Of a stretch of 9,247 nt of DNA, positions 1 through 7,074 are shown piece after piece (position 1 is the stretch's first letter; each line of letters opens with the position of its first letter). Origin of the DNA: Spirochaetia bacterium. Its GTDB lineage: Bacteria > Spirochaetota > Spirochaetia > Treponematales > Breznakiellaceae. The DNA lies in the NCBI GenBank assembly GCA_025997895.1, contig BNVF01000092.1, positions 1 to 9,247 on the forward strand. Direction: 5' to 3'. The notes beneath the pieces are model-generated. The model was not told the origin of the DNA, did no database searches, and saw only the letters and a list, made by a program, of their open reading frames with translations. A program made the position numbers and the translations under genes.

Positions 1-482
1 GGCGCTTCAAGGTTGGCGGCATCCAGCATGGCGCCGCTGTGCTCCCAGGGAGTGCAGGGTACACAGGAAGGCGCCATAAACTTGATGTCCAGGGCGATCC
101 CTTCCGAAACCGCAATCATATAGTTAAGCCCTGCAAGTCCGGCGACATTTACTATCTCATGGGGATCCGCAATGATCGTTGAAGTGCCGCAGGGAACCAG
201 CAGCTTTCCCAATTCAGGAGGGCTTAAAAAAGAAGATTCAATGTGAATATGACTATCGATAAAACCGGGAAGTATATACTGCCCGGCTGCATCGATAATT
301 TCATTTCCCTTATAGGTCCCCGGCTCGCCAATAGCGGCGACAAGACCGTCAGTAATTGCAAGCTCACCCTCAAAAAAACATCCTGAATACACATCTGCGA
401 TTTTGCCGCCCCGTATCAGAAGATCCGCCGGAATATTTCCCGCTGCAGTGTCGATAAGTTTTTTTAAGGCGGCTTTAGTCAT
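1..482 (-). CDS. ade: Adenine deaminase, N-terminal 160 residues (C-terminus beyond window)
   Basis: Hydrolyses adenine to hypoxanthine and ammonia in the cytoplasm (purine salvage or breakdown). Seen: an amidohydrolase-fold N-terminus with the small beta domain (residues 20-70, LLIRGGKIADVYSG), then LPGFIDSHIHIES at 71-83 giving the metal-binding HxH (H78, H80), and DPHEIVNVAG at 106-115, followed by PSCVPCTPWEHSG at 138-150. This set is typical of the Ade/AdeC family rather than of dihydroorotases or ureases. The ATG at 482 is chosen because the protein then begins at the usual place for the family; the ATG at 490 meets a stop at once. GGAAG lies only one base before the start, too close for a normal ribosome site. 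The gene runs off the left edge, so about two thirds is missing. It follows yqeC by 39 bp and may be co-transcribed or use its own promoter. Its product hypoxanthine is the substrate of xanthine dehydrogenase, which fits the neighbouring hydroxylase maturation genes. Confidence 0.93.
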   Translation of the reverse strand, partial: MTKAALKKLIDTAAGNIPADLLIRGGKIADVYSGCFFEGELAITDGLVAAIGEPGTYKGNEIIDAAGQYILPGFIDSHIHIESSFLSPPELGKLLVPCGTSTIIADPHEIVNVAGLAGLNYMIAVSEGIALDIKFMAPSCVPCTPWEHSGAMLDAANLEA

Positions 483-488
483 GCTTCC

Positions 489-518
489 ATTATACATGCA
501 AATGTTTCATTTTAGCAA
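489..518 (-). promoter_or_regulatory. Candidate promoter for ade, possibly leaderless
   Basis: On the minus strand there is a perfect TATAAT (plus 489-494) and, 18 bp upstream, TTGCTA (plus 513-518; 4 of 6 matches to TTGACA). A start site 6-7 bases past the -10 would fall on or beside the A of the ade ATG, which lacks a well-spaced Shine-Dalgarno. A second TATAAT (559-564, inside the yqeC tail) has no convincing -35. Inferred from consensus only. Confidence 0.4.
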
Positions 519-521
519 ATT

Positions 522-1261
522 TCAACGATAAACCACGTCCAGCTTTACACTGCCCGCTATTATACGGGAAACATCCGAGCGAAAAACAGGCGGCAGCAGG
601 GAAATCAATTCCTGCGCCTGAGCCAAGCGGGTTTCATCTTCTATCTGATTAAAAAAAAGAACCTGCTTCCCCCGGGCCGCGCTGAAAGACTTTTGGCAGC
701 GGAAATTTCTCCGGCTGTAGTGTTTGCTTTTGTACCGCTGATTACTGCCGCCAGGTGGGAGACGCTGAGAACTTCGCCGGGTGAAGCGCCGGAAAGATCG
801 CAGAACAGGGGAAGGCGGTGGACGATTTTTTCGCTCACCGTCATTCCCAGGGGCCAGAGGGGAAGAACTCCAACGGTAATAGTAGTAAATGGAGGTACCA
901 CGGGTTCAGAATCCGCCCAGCCTTTCAGGGGCAGTTCTCTGGAACCGTCCCCTTCAATAAGGACTAAATCGAAATCGGGGATTATACGCTCAAGCTCATA
1001 CAGCGGAAGGGATTCCAGCTTACCGGTCTTTTCGTTGAAGCAGCCCACAGTGGTAACACCATCCAGGGGCGGCAGGGGAAACATTTTTGTAGTAGTGGTA
1101 ACAAGTACCTTCCGCCGCTCTTTTACCAGAGACCGGGAAAAATGCGCCGCAAGCAGCCTGATAAGGGAAGTTTTTCCCCCTGAACCGATAACGGTGATTA
1201 CCGTGGGTCCGGCCTTAATACCAAATACCAATTTTTCAAACCAGCCGCTTAAGGATTCCAC
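522..1261 (-). CDS. yqeC: YqeC, selenium-dependent hydroxylase accessory protein, split by a -1 frameshift
   Basis: YqeC is a P-loop protein found with selenium-dependent molybdenum hydroxylases; its exact reaction is unknown. Seen: P-loop GSGGKTS at residues 26-32, VLVTTTTKM at 52-60, LVLIEGDGSRELPLKG at 99-114, and the family-typical stretch after it. The start is GTG at 1261, overlapping the end of the DUF3343 gene by 13 bp, which suggests translational coupling. In the starting frame the protein stops at 641 after 206 residues, ending FFFLIR. If reading shifts by -1 in the T8 tract at 651-658, it continues as NQIEDETRLAQAQELISL and ends at a TGA at 522-524, giving 246 residues. The join FFFLNQIED matches the conserved FLNQ/LLNK-type motif near the end of YqeC proteins, and the full length then fits the family. 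So the gene is either frameshifted in translation or transcription, broken, or carries a homopolymer sequencing error. Family call is firm; the state of the gene is open. Confidence 0.85.
641..660 (-). other. Frameshift site in yqeC: T8 tract with U UUU UUA heptamer
   Basis: On the minus strand the zero frame reads TTC TTT TTT TTA ATC AGA TAG. This contains T TTT TTA (plus 650-656) in exactly the X XXY YYZ phase of the HIV-1-type slippery site. A -1 slip after TTA continues AAT CAG ATA GAA, the frame that encodes the rest of YqeC. A purine-rich GGGGGA lies about 11 bases upstream, a distance at which Shine-Dalgarno-like sequences stimulate -1 shifts in bacteria. I see no strong hairpin just downstream. 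A lost T or a miscounted run would look the same. Confidence 0.6.
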
Positions 1262-1536
1262 GGAACAAATGTCTCCCGATTTTTATTCGTTGCGGAGGGG
1301 CTTGATTGATCAGCGCGGAAATATATTCCGCCAATGGTTTCACCTAACAGCGATTTTGCCATTTCCAGGTCAGCCGGATCAATGCGCAGGGCGATTCCGC
1401 AGGCAGGGCCAAGCTGTATTGGCATGGGCATTACCCGCACATCAAGACCTGAATCAAGCAGGATACGCTCCCCCATGATTGCGTCATGGGTATTGGGAAA
1501 GGTTATAATCAGTTCCGCCCGGGATGTATCGCCCAT
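1249..1536 (-). CDS. DUF3343 / putative Se/S carrier-like protein
   Basis: A 95-residue cytoplasmic protein of the DUF3343 group, small proteins that occur in selenium-dependent molybdenum hydroxylase clusters and are proposed to carry sulfur or selenium. Seen: an N-terminal beta-alpha unit (ELIITFPNTHDAIMGERILL, residues 8-27), a second strand DVRVMPMPIQLGPACG, and the family's conserved CG motif (Cys46-Gly47) followed by IALRI. Cys46 is the only cysteine and the natural candidate for binding Se or S. The ATG at 1536 is preceded by GGCGGTGA, a modest ribosome site. The gene lies 19 bp after yedF and overlaps the yqeC GTG start by 13 bp. The polar tail after about residue 72 (rich in Ser, Asn, Arg) has no recognisable domain. 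Function is taken from family and context, not demonstrated. Confidence 0.82.
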   Translation of the reverse strand: MGDTSRAELIITFPNTHDAIMGERILLDSGLDVRVMPMPIQLGPACGIALRIDPADLEMAKSLLGETIGGIYFRADQSSPSATNKNRETFVPWNP

Positions 1537-1555
1537 TGCTCACCGCCGAAATATG

Positions 1556-2167
1556 CTACAAATTGACAAGTTTCCCCGCATCGCCCATAGCAGAGGCAAT
1601 GGCGTACATATTGGTTACATTCCCAACTAACAGTTTTTCCTTTAATTGGAAAAAATCAAGGCAGGTCCCGCAGCTTGAAATAATCGTTCCCTTTGCTTCC
1701 AGTTTCTTGAGATCTGCGATGACATTGGAGCCATCGGTAGTGAGCTTGACGCCAGAATTGAAAAAAAGCATGGTCTCAGGGGGCGTGTCCAGTTCGGTAA
1801 GCGAATAAATGAAGGCTTTGATCAAAATTGCGCCTAACTCATCGCTGCCTGCGCCCATAATGTTCCTGCCGATAGCTACCACCAGACCACCGGAAGCGCC
1901 TTCTGCGGTTACTGCGGCGGCGCTGTTTCCGGCTACGGCACCGTCGGCTGCACCGGAGGTAATAGTTACCAGAATATTCCCATCACCCTGCGTTTCATGG
2001 GAGCAAGGCAGCCCCATGCCATTGGCCATTTTTTCAAGGTTCTGCCTGCTGATGTCATTATCCACCAGCACCCGCACCTGCTCCCCGGCGGTGGCTTTGC
2101 GCAGAGCCTTCTTTGCCTCTATTACCGGAATAGGGCAGGGTTTGCCAAGTACATTGATCACATCCAT
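1556..2167 (-). CDS. yedF: YedF, selenium metabolism protein (TusA-like plus DsrE-like domains)
   Basis: A 203-residue two-domain protein. Residues 1-70 are a TusA/SirA-like sulfur-carrier domain with the CPxP motif (Cys11-Pro-Ile-Pro14) after GK, followed by EAKKALRKA. Residues about 95-203 are a DsrE/DsrF-like domain with VAIGRNIMGAGSDELG, the LFFNSGVKL strand and the two-cysteine SCGTCLDFF motif, then VGNVTNMYAI. This architecture is the YedF family of selenium metabolism, inferred to bind or pass on reduced selenium. The linker (about 70-94) is Ala/Gly-rich. The ATG at 2167 has an ideal AAGGAGG at plus 2173-2179 with 5-base spacing, the best ribosome site of the selenium genes here, which suggests high output. 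The gene follows selD by 25 bp. YedE, the membrane partner often coded beside yedF, is absent from the window. Confidence 0.92.
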   Translation of the reverse strand: MDVINVLGKPCPIPVIEAKKALRKATAGEQVRVLVDNDISRQNLEKMANGMGLPCSHETQGDGNILVTITSGAADGAVAGNSAAAVTAEGASGGLVVAIGRNIMGAGSDELGAILIKAFIYSLTELDTPPETMLFFNSGVKLTTDGSNVIADLKKLEAKGTIISSCGTCLDFFQLKEKLLVGNVTNMYAIASAMGDAGKLVNL

Positions 2168-2192
2168 AATATCCTCCTTATGTTACGCGTAT

Positions 2193-3245
2193 TTACACTG
2201 CCAAAACCGCGGCGTCTTCCCGTTCAATAACTTCGCCGATAATCGCAGCGGCGGGATCGTCTTTTCTGATATCATCACAGAGTTCCTGCGCCGCTTCCGC
2301 CGCAACCGAAATGAGCAGGCCCCCGGATGTCTGGGGATCAAAGATGATCTCCTGCATGGCCGCCGGAATTCCCTGCATATCAATTTTGCCTTTCATATAG
2401 TTGCGGTTGCGCTGGCCTGCGGCAGTGGCAAAGTAATTTTTAGCAAAACCAAAAGCGCCGGGCAGCAGCGGGAGGGATGCGCAGTCAATTACCAGAGTAT
2501 GAGAAGTTCCGGCCATTTCCGCTGCGTGAACCCCAAGGCCGAATCCGGTGACATCGGTACATGCGTGGATACTGCTCCTGCCTGAAAATTTTTCCGCAGC
2601 CCAGCGGTTTAGCCGTTCCATGGAACCGGTTGCGGCTTTTACTTCCGCATCACCGGCCTGCCCTGCACGCAGCGCCGCCATGACAAGGCCAACCCCCAGG
2701 GCCTTGGTAAGGATCAGAGCATCGCCGCTTTGGCAGGAATCGTTGCGGAGCACTGCGGCGGGATCGATTATACCGGTTACCGCAAGGCCGTACTTGGGCT
2801 CGTGATCAAAAATCGAGTGGCCCCCGGCTATCACCGTACCGGCTTCCAGCGCCTTGGCTGCGCCGCCTGAAAGGATGAGTTTGAGAATGGAGCGGTCGAG
2901 TTTTTCCGGGAAGCAGATAAGATTCAGGGCAAAGAGCGGCTTACCGCCCATAGCATAAATGTCGCTTAACGCATTGGCGGCGGCAATTTTACCAAAGAGG
3001 AAGGGATCGTCCACCATAGGCGGAAAAAAATCAACTGTGGAAACTAGCGCCCTGTTTTCATCAATACGGTACACCGCCGCGTCGTCCCTGCCCTCAAAGC
3101 CTACAAGAAGATTGGGATCGTCCTTTATCTGAAAATCCCTGAGCAGTTCCGAAAGTTCGCCGGGACCTATCTTTGCCCCACAGCCACCTGAGGTACAATT
3201 TGAAAGAAGGCTGAATTTCTCAACCGGATTCATTGTATCGATCAT
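2193..3245 (-). CDS. selD: Selenide, water dikinase (selenophosphate synthase)
   Basis: Makes selenophosphate from selenide and ATP, the activated selenium donor for selenocysteine, selenouridine or the selenium cofactor of molybdenum hydroxylases. Seen across 350 residues: the mobile N-terminal loop SGGCGAKIGPGEL (residues 19-31) with catalytic Cys22 (codon TGT, so not selenocysteine) and Lys25; GRDDAAVYRID (52-62); STVDFFPPMVDDPFLFG (69-85); AAANALSDIYAMGGKP (88-103); GGHSI (141-145); ACTDVTGFGLG (228-238); and DPQTSGGLL (303-311). The second cysteine of the E. coli GCGCK motif is alanine here, as in many homologues; the first is the essential one. The ATG at 3245 overlaps the xdhC TGA as ATGA, pointing to coupled translation; Met5 (3233) is a less likely start. 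No selA, selB or tRNA-Sec gene is visible, so use in the hydroxylase pathway is the simplest reading. Confidence 0.97.
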   Translation of the reverse strand: MIDTMNPVEKFSLLSNCTSGGCGAKIGPGELSELLRDFQIKDDPNLLVGFEGRDDAAVYRIDENRALVSTVDFFPPMVDDPFLFGKIAAANALSDIYAMGGKPLFALNLICFPEKLDRSILKLILSGGAAKALEAGTVIAGGHSIFDHEPKYGLAVTGIIDPAAVLRNDSCQSGDALILTKALGVGLVMAALRAGQAGDAEVKAATGSMERLNRWAAEKFSGRSSIHACTDVTGFGLGVHAAEMAGTSHTLVIDCASLPLLPGAFGFAKNYFATAAGQRNRNYMKGKIDMQGIPAAMQEIIFDPQTSGGLLISVAAEAAQELCDDIRKDDPAAAIIGEVIEREDAAVLAV

Positions 3246-4282
3246 ACCGCCGCCGCCCGCACTTTTATCAGCTCCGCCGCTATGCTCACTGCGATTTCGG
3301 CGGGAGTTTTACTTCCGATGTCCATGCCGATGGGGGCATGGACTCTGGGCGCGTGTATCTCCGCTTCGGTAAAACCCGCTTCTTTAAGCCTTCCCTGTAC
3401 AAAAGCGTGCTTGGACTTACTGCCGATAACGCCGATATACGCCGCTTTGCCGCGAAGGGCAAAAGCCTCGGCTTCGTAATCCCAGCGGTGGCCCCTGGTA
3501 AGAATAACTACATAATCATTTTTATCAAGATGAATATATTTTTCTATAACTTCAAATTCTCCCCGGATGACATTCGCGGCGCACGGAAAAAGTTCCTGCC
3601 TGGTAAATTCAGCACGATCATCAAAAACAACGCAGCGGAAACCCAATCGGTCAAGCAGGGGAACCAATTCCTGGGCTACATGGCCGCCGCCGAACACATA
3701 GACAAAACCGGCTGCAGCCAATGGCTGTGAAAAGCAGCGCAGCCCGTCACGCTCCAGTAAAATACAGCTTTGTTTGCACATAACTTGCGGCAGCGATTCG
3801 GTATCAGCGGGAATTTTTCCCAATGACGCAATTACGCGATCTTTTGCGGCAAGGATCAGGGATACGCCCTCAGGATTCCCGGAAACATCCATGATGAACC
3901 AGGTTCCTTCTTTTTCGGAAAAGCGAGCTAGTCCTTTTTCAATAAAATCAATCAGGCCGGGGATCTCCACGTCAAGGTATTGGGAAAAGACGGTAAATTC
4001 ACCGCCGCACTTGGCGTCTATATCGGCAGTTTCGTTTTCATGAAGTATGTAATTGCCCAGGGAAGAGCCGCCCCGTTTTGCGATAAGCGCCGCAGCTTCT
4101 TCAATAACCAGGTGTTCGGCAAGGGCACCGCCGACACTTCCCCAAATCCGGCCTGAGTTGCCAACCAGCATACGCGCCCCGGCGTCTCTCGGCGTGGAAC
4201 CGGAACCGGCAATCAGCGTTGCCAGAACCAGCGGCTCGTTTCGCGTAAGCCGCTCATGCATGGTTTCAAAAAGATCCTTCAA
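3242..4282 (-). CDS. xdhC: XdhC/CoxI-family molybdenum hydroxylase maturation protein
   Basis: XdhC proteins bind molybdenum cofactor, help install the terminal sulfido ligand and deliver the cofactor to xanthine dehydrogenase-type enzymes. Seen: N-terminal XdhC/CoxI domain with GSGSTPRDAGARM (26-38), GSVGGALAE (48-56) and DAKCGGEF (89-96, conserved Cys92); C-terminal Rossmann domain with VYVFGGGHVAQEL (194-206), VILTRGH (259-265), YIGVIGSKSK (282-291) and HAPIGMDIGSKTPAEIAVSI (315-334). At 346 residues it is the full two-domain form. The start is TTG at 4282: it has AAGAAGG 7 bases upstream and gives the usual N-terminal helix before the GSGSTPR motif; the ATG at 4261 has no close ribosome site. 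It follows the ABC permease by 31 bp and overlaps selD by 4 bp. Coding beside selD, YqeB and YqeC suggests it serves a selenium-containing hydroxylase, whose subunits lie outside the window. Confidence 0.92.
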   Translation of the reverse strand: MKDLFETMHERLTRNEPLVLATLIAGSGSTPRDAGARMLVGNSGRIWGSVGGALAEHLVIEEAAALIAKRGGSSLGNYILHENETADIDAKCGGEFTVFSQYLDVEIPGLIDFIEKGLARFSEKEGTWFIMDVSGNPEGVSLILAAKDRVIASLGKIPADTESLPQVMCKQSCILLERDGLRCFSQPLAAAGFVYVFGGGHVAQELVPLLDRLGFRCVVFDDRAEFTRQELFPCAANVIRGEFEVIEKYIHLDKNDYVVILTRGHRWDYEAEAFALRGKAAYIGVIGSKSKHAFVQGRLKEAGFTEAEIHAPRVHAPIGMDIGSKTPAEIAVSIAAELIKVRAAAV

Positions 4283-4289
4283 TACCAGA

Positions 4290-4296
4290 CCTTCTT
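4290..4296 (-). promoter_or_regulatory. Ribosome binding site supporting the TTG start of xdhC
   Basis: AAGAAGG on the minus strand (plus ccttctt) lies 7 bases before the TTG at 4282. No ATG or GTG occurs in frame between the upstream stop and this TTG, and the first internal ATG (4261) lacks a site at proper distance. Confidence 0.6.
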
Positions 4297-4313
4297 CAGC
4301 GCATCACCGCTTG

Positions 4314-5954
4314 TTACATACTCAGCTCGCGTTTTCCTGACAACTTAAAGAACACAAGCAGCGAGATAATGGTAATAACCGAAAGCATTGAAGAAAGCGC
4401 CGCTGCGGTTCCATAATTTCCCCGCAAAACCTCGGTATAAATCGCTATGGTCATGGTGCGGGTTGCCGTAGTGTATAGAATTATCGAGGTGCTCAATTCC
4501 GTCAAAATCGAAATCCAACTGAGTATGGCCCCGGAAAAAATACCGGGTAGTATCGCCGGCAGCGTGATACGGGTAAAGGTTTTGAACTTCGATGCACCAA
4601 GGCTTATGGCGGCTTCTTCCGTGCTTATACTTACCTGATGCAAAATCGCGCTGCTTGAACGTATGGTGTAGGGAAGCCGGCGTATGGTAAAGGCGATAAT
4701 AAGTATGAAGGCGGTACCGCTTAAATAAAGCGGCTGTTTGTTAAAAGTTACCAGCAGCGCAATGCCGAGTATGGAGCCGGGTACAATGTAGGGGAACATG
4801 GTCGAAATATCAAGGGCATTGGTCAGCGTACCGGGACGGCGTACCGTAACATAGGCGATAAGGCTTGCCGTTACGACAATGACGACCAGCGATGATAATC
4901 CCAGTATAAACGAATTCTGTATGGCGTCCCCAATCTTTGAAAACGCGGTTACATAACTGTTCAGGGAATAACCGGGTACAAATATTTTTCCGCTTGTTTT
5001 AAGGAACGATGTATAAATCACATACAACTGGGGCATAATCGCAAGGATTATGTACAGGTACACAAAACCGTGGGCCAGTATATTCCGCAGCCCCTTTTCT
5101 TTTTTTGCCTCCATAGGATGCAGTGATGACATTTTGAATGCTTTTTTTTCGGCGATAAATTTCTGGAACAGAAAAATCGATGTCGCAAAAATAACAACCA
5201 TAACGGCAATGGCCGCGGCAAAACTGTCATCTTCGCCCATTTCGCTGATAAACTCGTTAAATATAAGAACAGGTATCGTTCTGAATCCTTCGCCTATCAG
5301 CATAGGCGTTCCAAAGTCCGCCAGGGCGCGCATGAATACCAAAAGTCCGCCGGCCAGGATTGTGGGCAGTATCAGCGGGGCGGTGATCTTCAGCATTTTT
5401 TGTACGCCGGTACAGTTCATACTTTCCGCCGCTTCCAGCAGCGAATTATCCACAGTTTTGAGGGCGCCTGCAACATACATATAGACAAGCGGCGTTAGCT
5501 GCAATGTTAATACCAGCAGAATGCCTGTAAACCCGTAAATGTCGGGTATGGTTATCCCCATTGCGGTTTTGAAAAATTTGGTAACAACTCCGCTTCTGCC
5601 CAAAAGCAGTATCCATGAATAGGCGCCGATAAAGGGAGCGCTGGTGCTTGTTATAAGGATAAGTATTTGTATAGCCGAAGCAAAACGTATTTTTACCGTA
5701 GTAAGCACATAGGCCAGGGGAACCGCCAGAATGCAGGTGCAAAAGGTAACGCTCACGGTTACAGCCAGGCTGTTCAGGATAACGCCGTAGTAATACTTTG
5801 ACGAGAAAAATTTTCCAAAAGAAGCAAATGAGATTCCCTGGGGGGTCATAATGCTTTTTCCAAGCAGGGTGAGAAGGGGATACAGCAGAAAAACAAGATA
5901 CAGAAGCGAAATTCCTATGGTTATAAGAAACCAAGCGTCTCGTTTTTGTTTCAT
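4314..5954 (-). CDS. Iron-type ABC transporter permease, fused double-domain
   Basis: Inner-membrane channel of a binding-protein-dependent importer of the FbpB/AfuB type. Its 546 residues hold two tandem copies of the permease domain. The first copy (about 1-285) starts with a membrane segment at about 10-32; the second starts at about 292-316. Each has the cytoplasmic EAA loop that contacts the ATPase: LEAAESMNCTGVQKMLKITA (173-192) and EEAAISLGASKFKTFTRITL (446-465), each followed by LILP or AILP and a hydrophobic segment. A charged linker (about 266-290) joins the halves. The ATG at 5954 overlaps the ATPase TGA as ATGA. Double-length permeases are usual in ferric-iron-type systems and some related anion systems. 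Substrate cannot be told from the permease. The gene sits between the ATPase and xdhC, so the transporter is within the selenium-hydroxylase unit. Confidence 0.93.
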   Translation of the reverse strand: MKQKRDAWFLITIGISLLYLVFLLYPLLTLLGKSIMTPQGISFASFGKFFSSKYYYGVILNSLAVTVSVTFCTCILAVPLAYVLTTVKIRFASAIQILILITSTSAPFIGAYSWILLLGRSGVVTKFFKTAMGITIPDIYGFTGILLVLTLQLTPLVYMYVAGALKTVDNSLLEAAESMNCTGVQKMLKITAPLILPTILAGGLLVFMRALADFGTPMLIGEGFRTIPVLIFNEFISEMGEDDSFAAAIAVMVVIFATSIFLFQKFIAEKKAFKMSSLHPMEAKKEKGLRNILAHGFVYLYIILAIMPQLYVIYTSFLKTSGKIFVPGYSLNSYVTAFSKIGDAIQNSFILGLSSLVVIVVTASLIAYVTVRRPGTLTNALDISTMFPYIVPGSILGIALLVTFNKQPLYLSGTAFILIIAFTIRRLPYTIRSSSAILHQVSISTEEAAISLGASKFKTFTRITLPAILPGIFSGAILSWISILTELSTSIILYTTATRTMTIAIYTEVLRGNYGTAAALSSMLSVITIISLLVFFKLSGKRELSM

Positions 5955-7054
5955 TTTGAAATTCCCGCCGGGGCCGAAAGGCTTTTTGCGCCTGTTTCAT
6001 CAAAAATGTTGATTTTTTCCGGGTACACCTTCAGAGTCACTCTGTCGCCTGCATTGAATTCCCGGTGCCCGGTCTTTTCATCAACAATAAACTTGATAAA
6101 ACTTCCGTTTTCAAGCTTGATAAAGTTTTCCGTATAAAAGCCAAGCAGAACAGAACTGGTAATGACACCTTTCAGTCCCGCATCATCATCGCCGATATAA
6201 AATTCTTCGGGACGGACGGAAACCTTGACCTTTGTTTCCCCGCCGTCAAAACCGGGAACGGTTCCCATAGCTACCCGGTAATCACCGATGGAAAGTTCCG
6301 GGCCGCTTCCTGTCTGTTTCAACGCTCCATCCAGTATTGTTGAATGGCCGATAAAAGTTGCCACAAACATATTTGCCGGCCGCTTGTAAATTTCCTTGGG
6401 CGTACCAATATGCTGAATAACACCGTCTTTCATTATGGCAATGCGATCGGAAACAGCCATAGCTTCTTCCTGATCATGGGTAACATACACTGTGGTAATG
6501 TTAACCGTTTTTTGTATTTCCTTGATGGCGTTCCGCATTTCAACCCGGAGTTTTGCATCAAGATTAGAAAGCGGTTCGTCCATTAGCAGAACATCCGGTT
6601 CTATAACAATAGCCCTGGCAAGGGCGACCCGCTGCTGCTGGCCGCCCGAAAGCCGTTCGGGCATTCGATCCTTAAACTGTTCAATTCGTACCGTTGCGAG
6701 CATTTTATCAACCCGCTTTGCAATATCGTCTTTGGGCAGATTGCGGTTGGTAAGACCGAAGGCGACATTTTTCCACACATTCATATGGGGAAATATGGCG
6801 TAGTTTTGGAAAACCATGCCGATGTTGCGTTTACCGGGCGCCAAATCGTTGATGACAGAATCGTTAAATTTGATTGTGCCGCCTTCGATACTGTTAAACC
6901 CTGCGATCATACGCAAAAGCGTTGTCTTTCCGCATCCCGAAGGCCCCAACAGGGTGAAGAATTCCCCTTCTTTTATTTCGAGGGAGAGATCAGGAATGAT
7001 CACCGCTTCGCCGTATTTTTTTACGACTCGATCGCATATTATTCTAACGCTCAT
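5951..7054 (-). CDS. ABC transporter ATPase, FbpC/PotA-like with TOBE domain
   Basis: Powers the importer formed with its two neighbours. 367 residues: Walker A GPSGCGKTT (37-45), Q-loop VFQNYAIFPH (81-90, Gln83), signature LSGGQQQR (135-142), Walker B DVLLMDEP (154-161, catalytic Glu160), D-loop SNLDAKLR and H-loop His193 in VTHDQEEA. Residues about 240-367 form a TOBE-type regulatory or accessory domain (KVSVRPEEFYIGD, 277-289). The frame stays open upstream to 7306, but the ATG at 7054 is chosen: it yields the standard N-terminus (MSVRIICDRVVKKYG), follows the binding-protein stop by 20 bp, and has GGCGGGAA before it; the upstream part is the binding-protein gene in another frame. The family covers iron(III), spermidine/putrescine, maltose and anion importers; pairing with an AfuA-type binding protein points to the iron-type branch. 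Confidence 0.95.
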   Translation of the reverse strand: MSVRIICDRVVKKYGEAVIIPDLSLEIKEGEFFTLLGPSGCGKTTLLRMIAGFNSIEGGTIKFNDSVINDLAPGKRNIGMVFQNYAIFPHMNVWKNVAFGLTNRNLPKDDIAKRVDKMLATVRIEQFKDRMPERLSGGQQQRVALARAIVIEPDVLLMDEPLSNLDAKLRVEMRNAIKEIQKTVNITTVYVTHDQEEAMAVSDRIAIMKDGVIQHIGTPKEIYKRPANMFVATFIGHSTILDGALKQTGSGPELSIGDYRVAMGTVPGFDGGETKVKVSVRPEEFYIGDDDAGLKGVITSSVLLGFYTENFIKLENGSFIKFIVDEKTGHREFNAGDRVTLKVYPEKINIFDETGAKSLSAPAGISK

Positions 7055-7074
7055 ATTTCCCGCCTTACCGTTTT

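Noticed and set aside
559..564. Second TATAAT inside the yqeC tail as the ade promoter
   Set aside because: No acceptable -35 at 16-18 bp; the box at 489-494 has the better partner.
661..700. Placing the yqeC frameshift further upstream, at the G5 run near 669-673
   Set aside because: It gives a plausible GKQVLFFNQ join, but the zero frame up to PGGSRFFFL fits the family equally or better and the slippery heptamer lies at the T tract. It cannot be fully excluded.
693..1478. Long plus-strand open frame (261 codons) opposite yqeC and DUF3343
   Set aside because: It lies antisense to two recognised genes, is Arg/Ser/Pro-rich without a domain, and is a shadow frame.
3155..3185. Selenocysteine codon in SelD
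   Set aside because: The catalytic position is a TGT cysteine codon, so no in-frame UGA or SECIS is needed.
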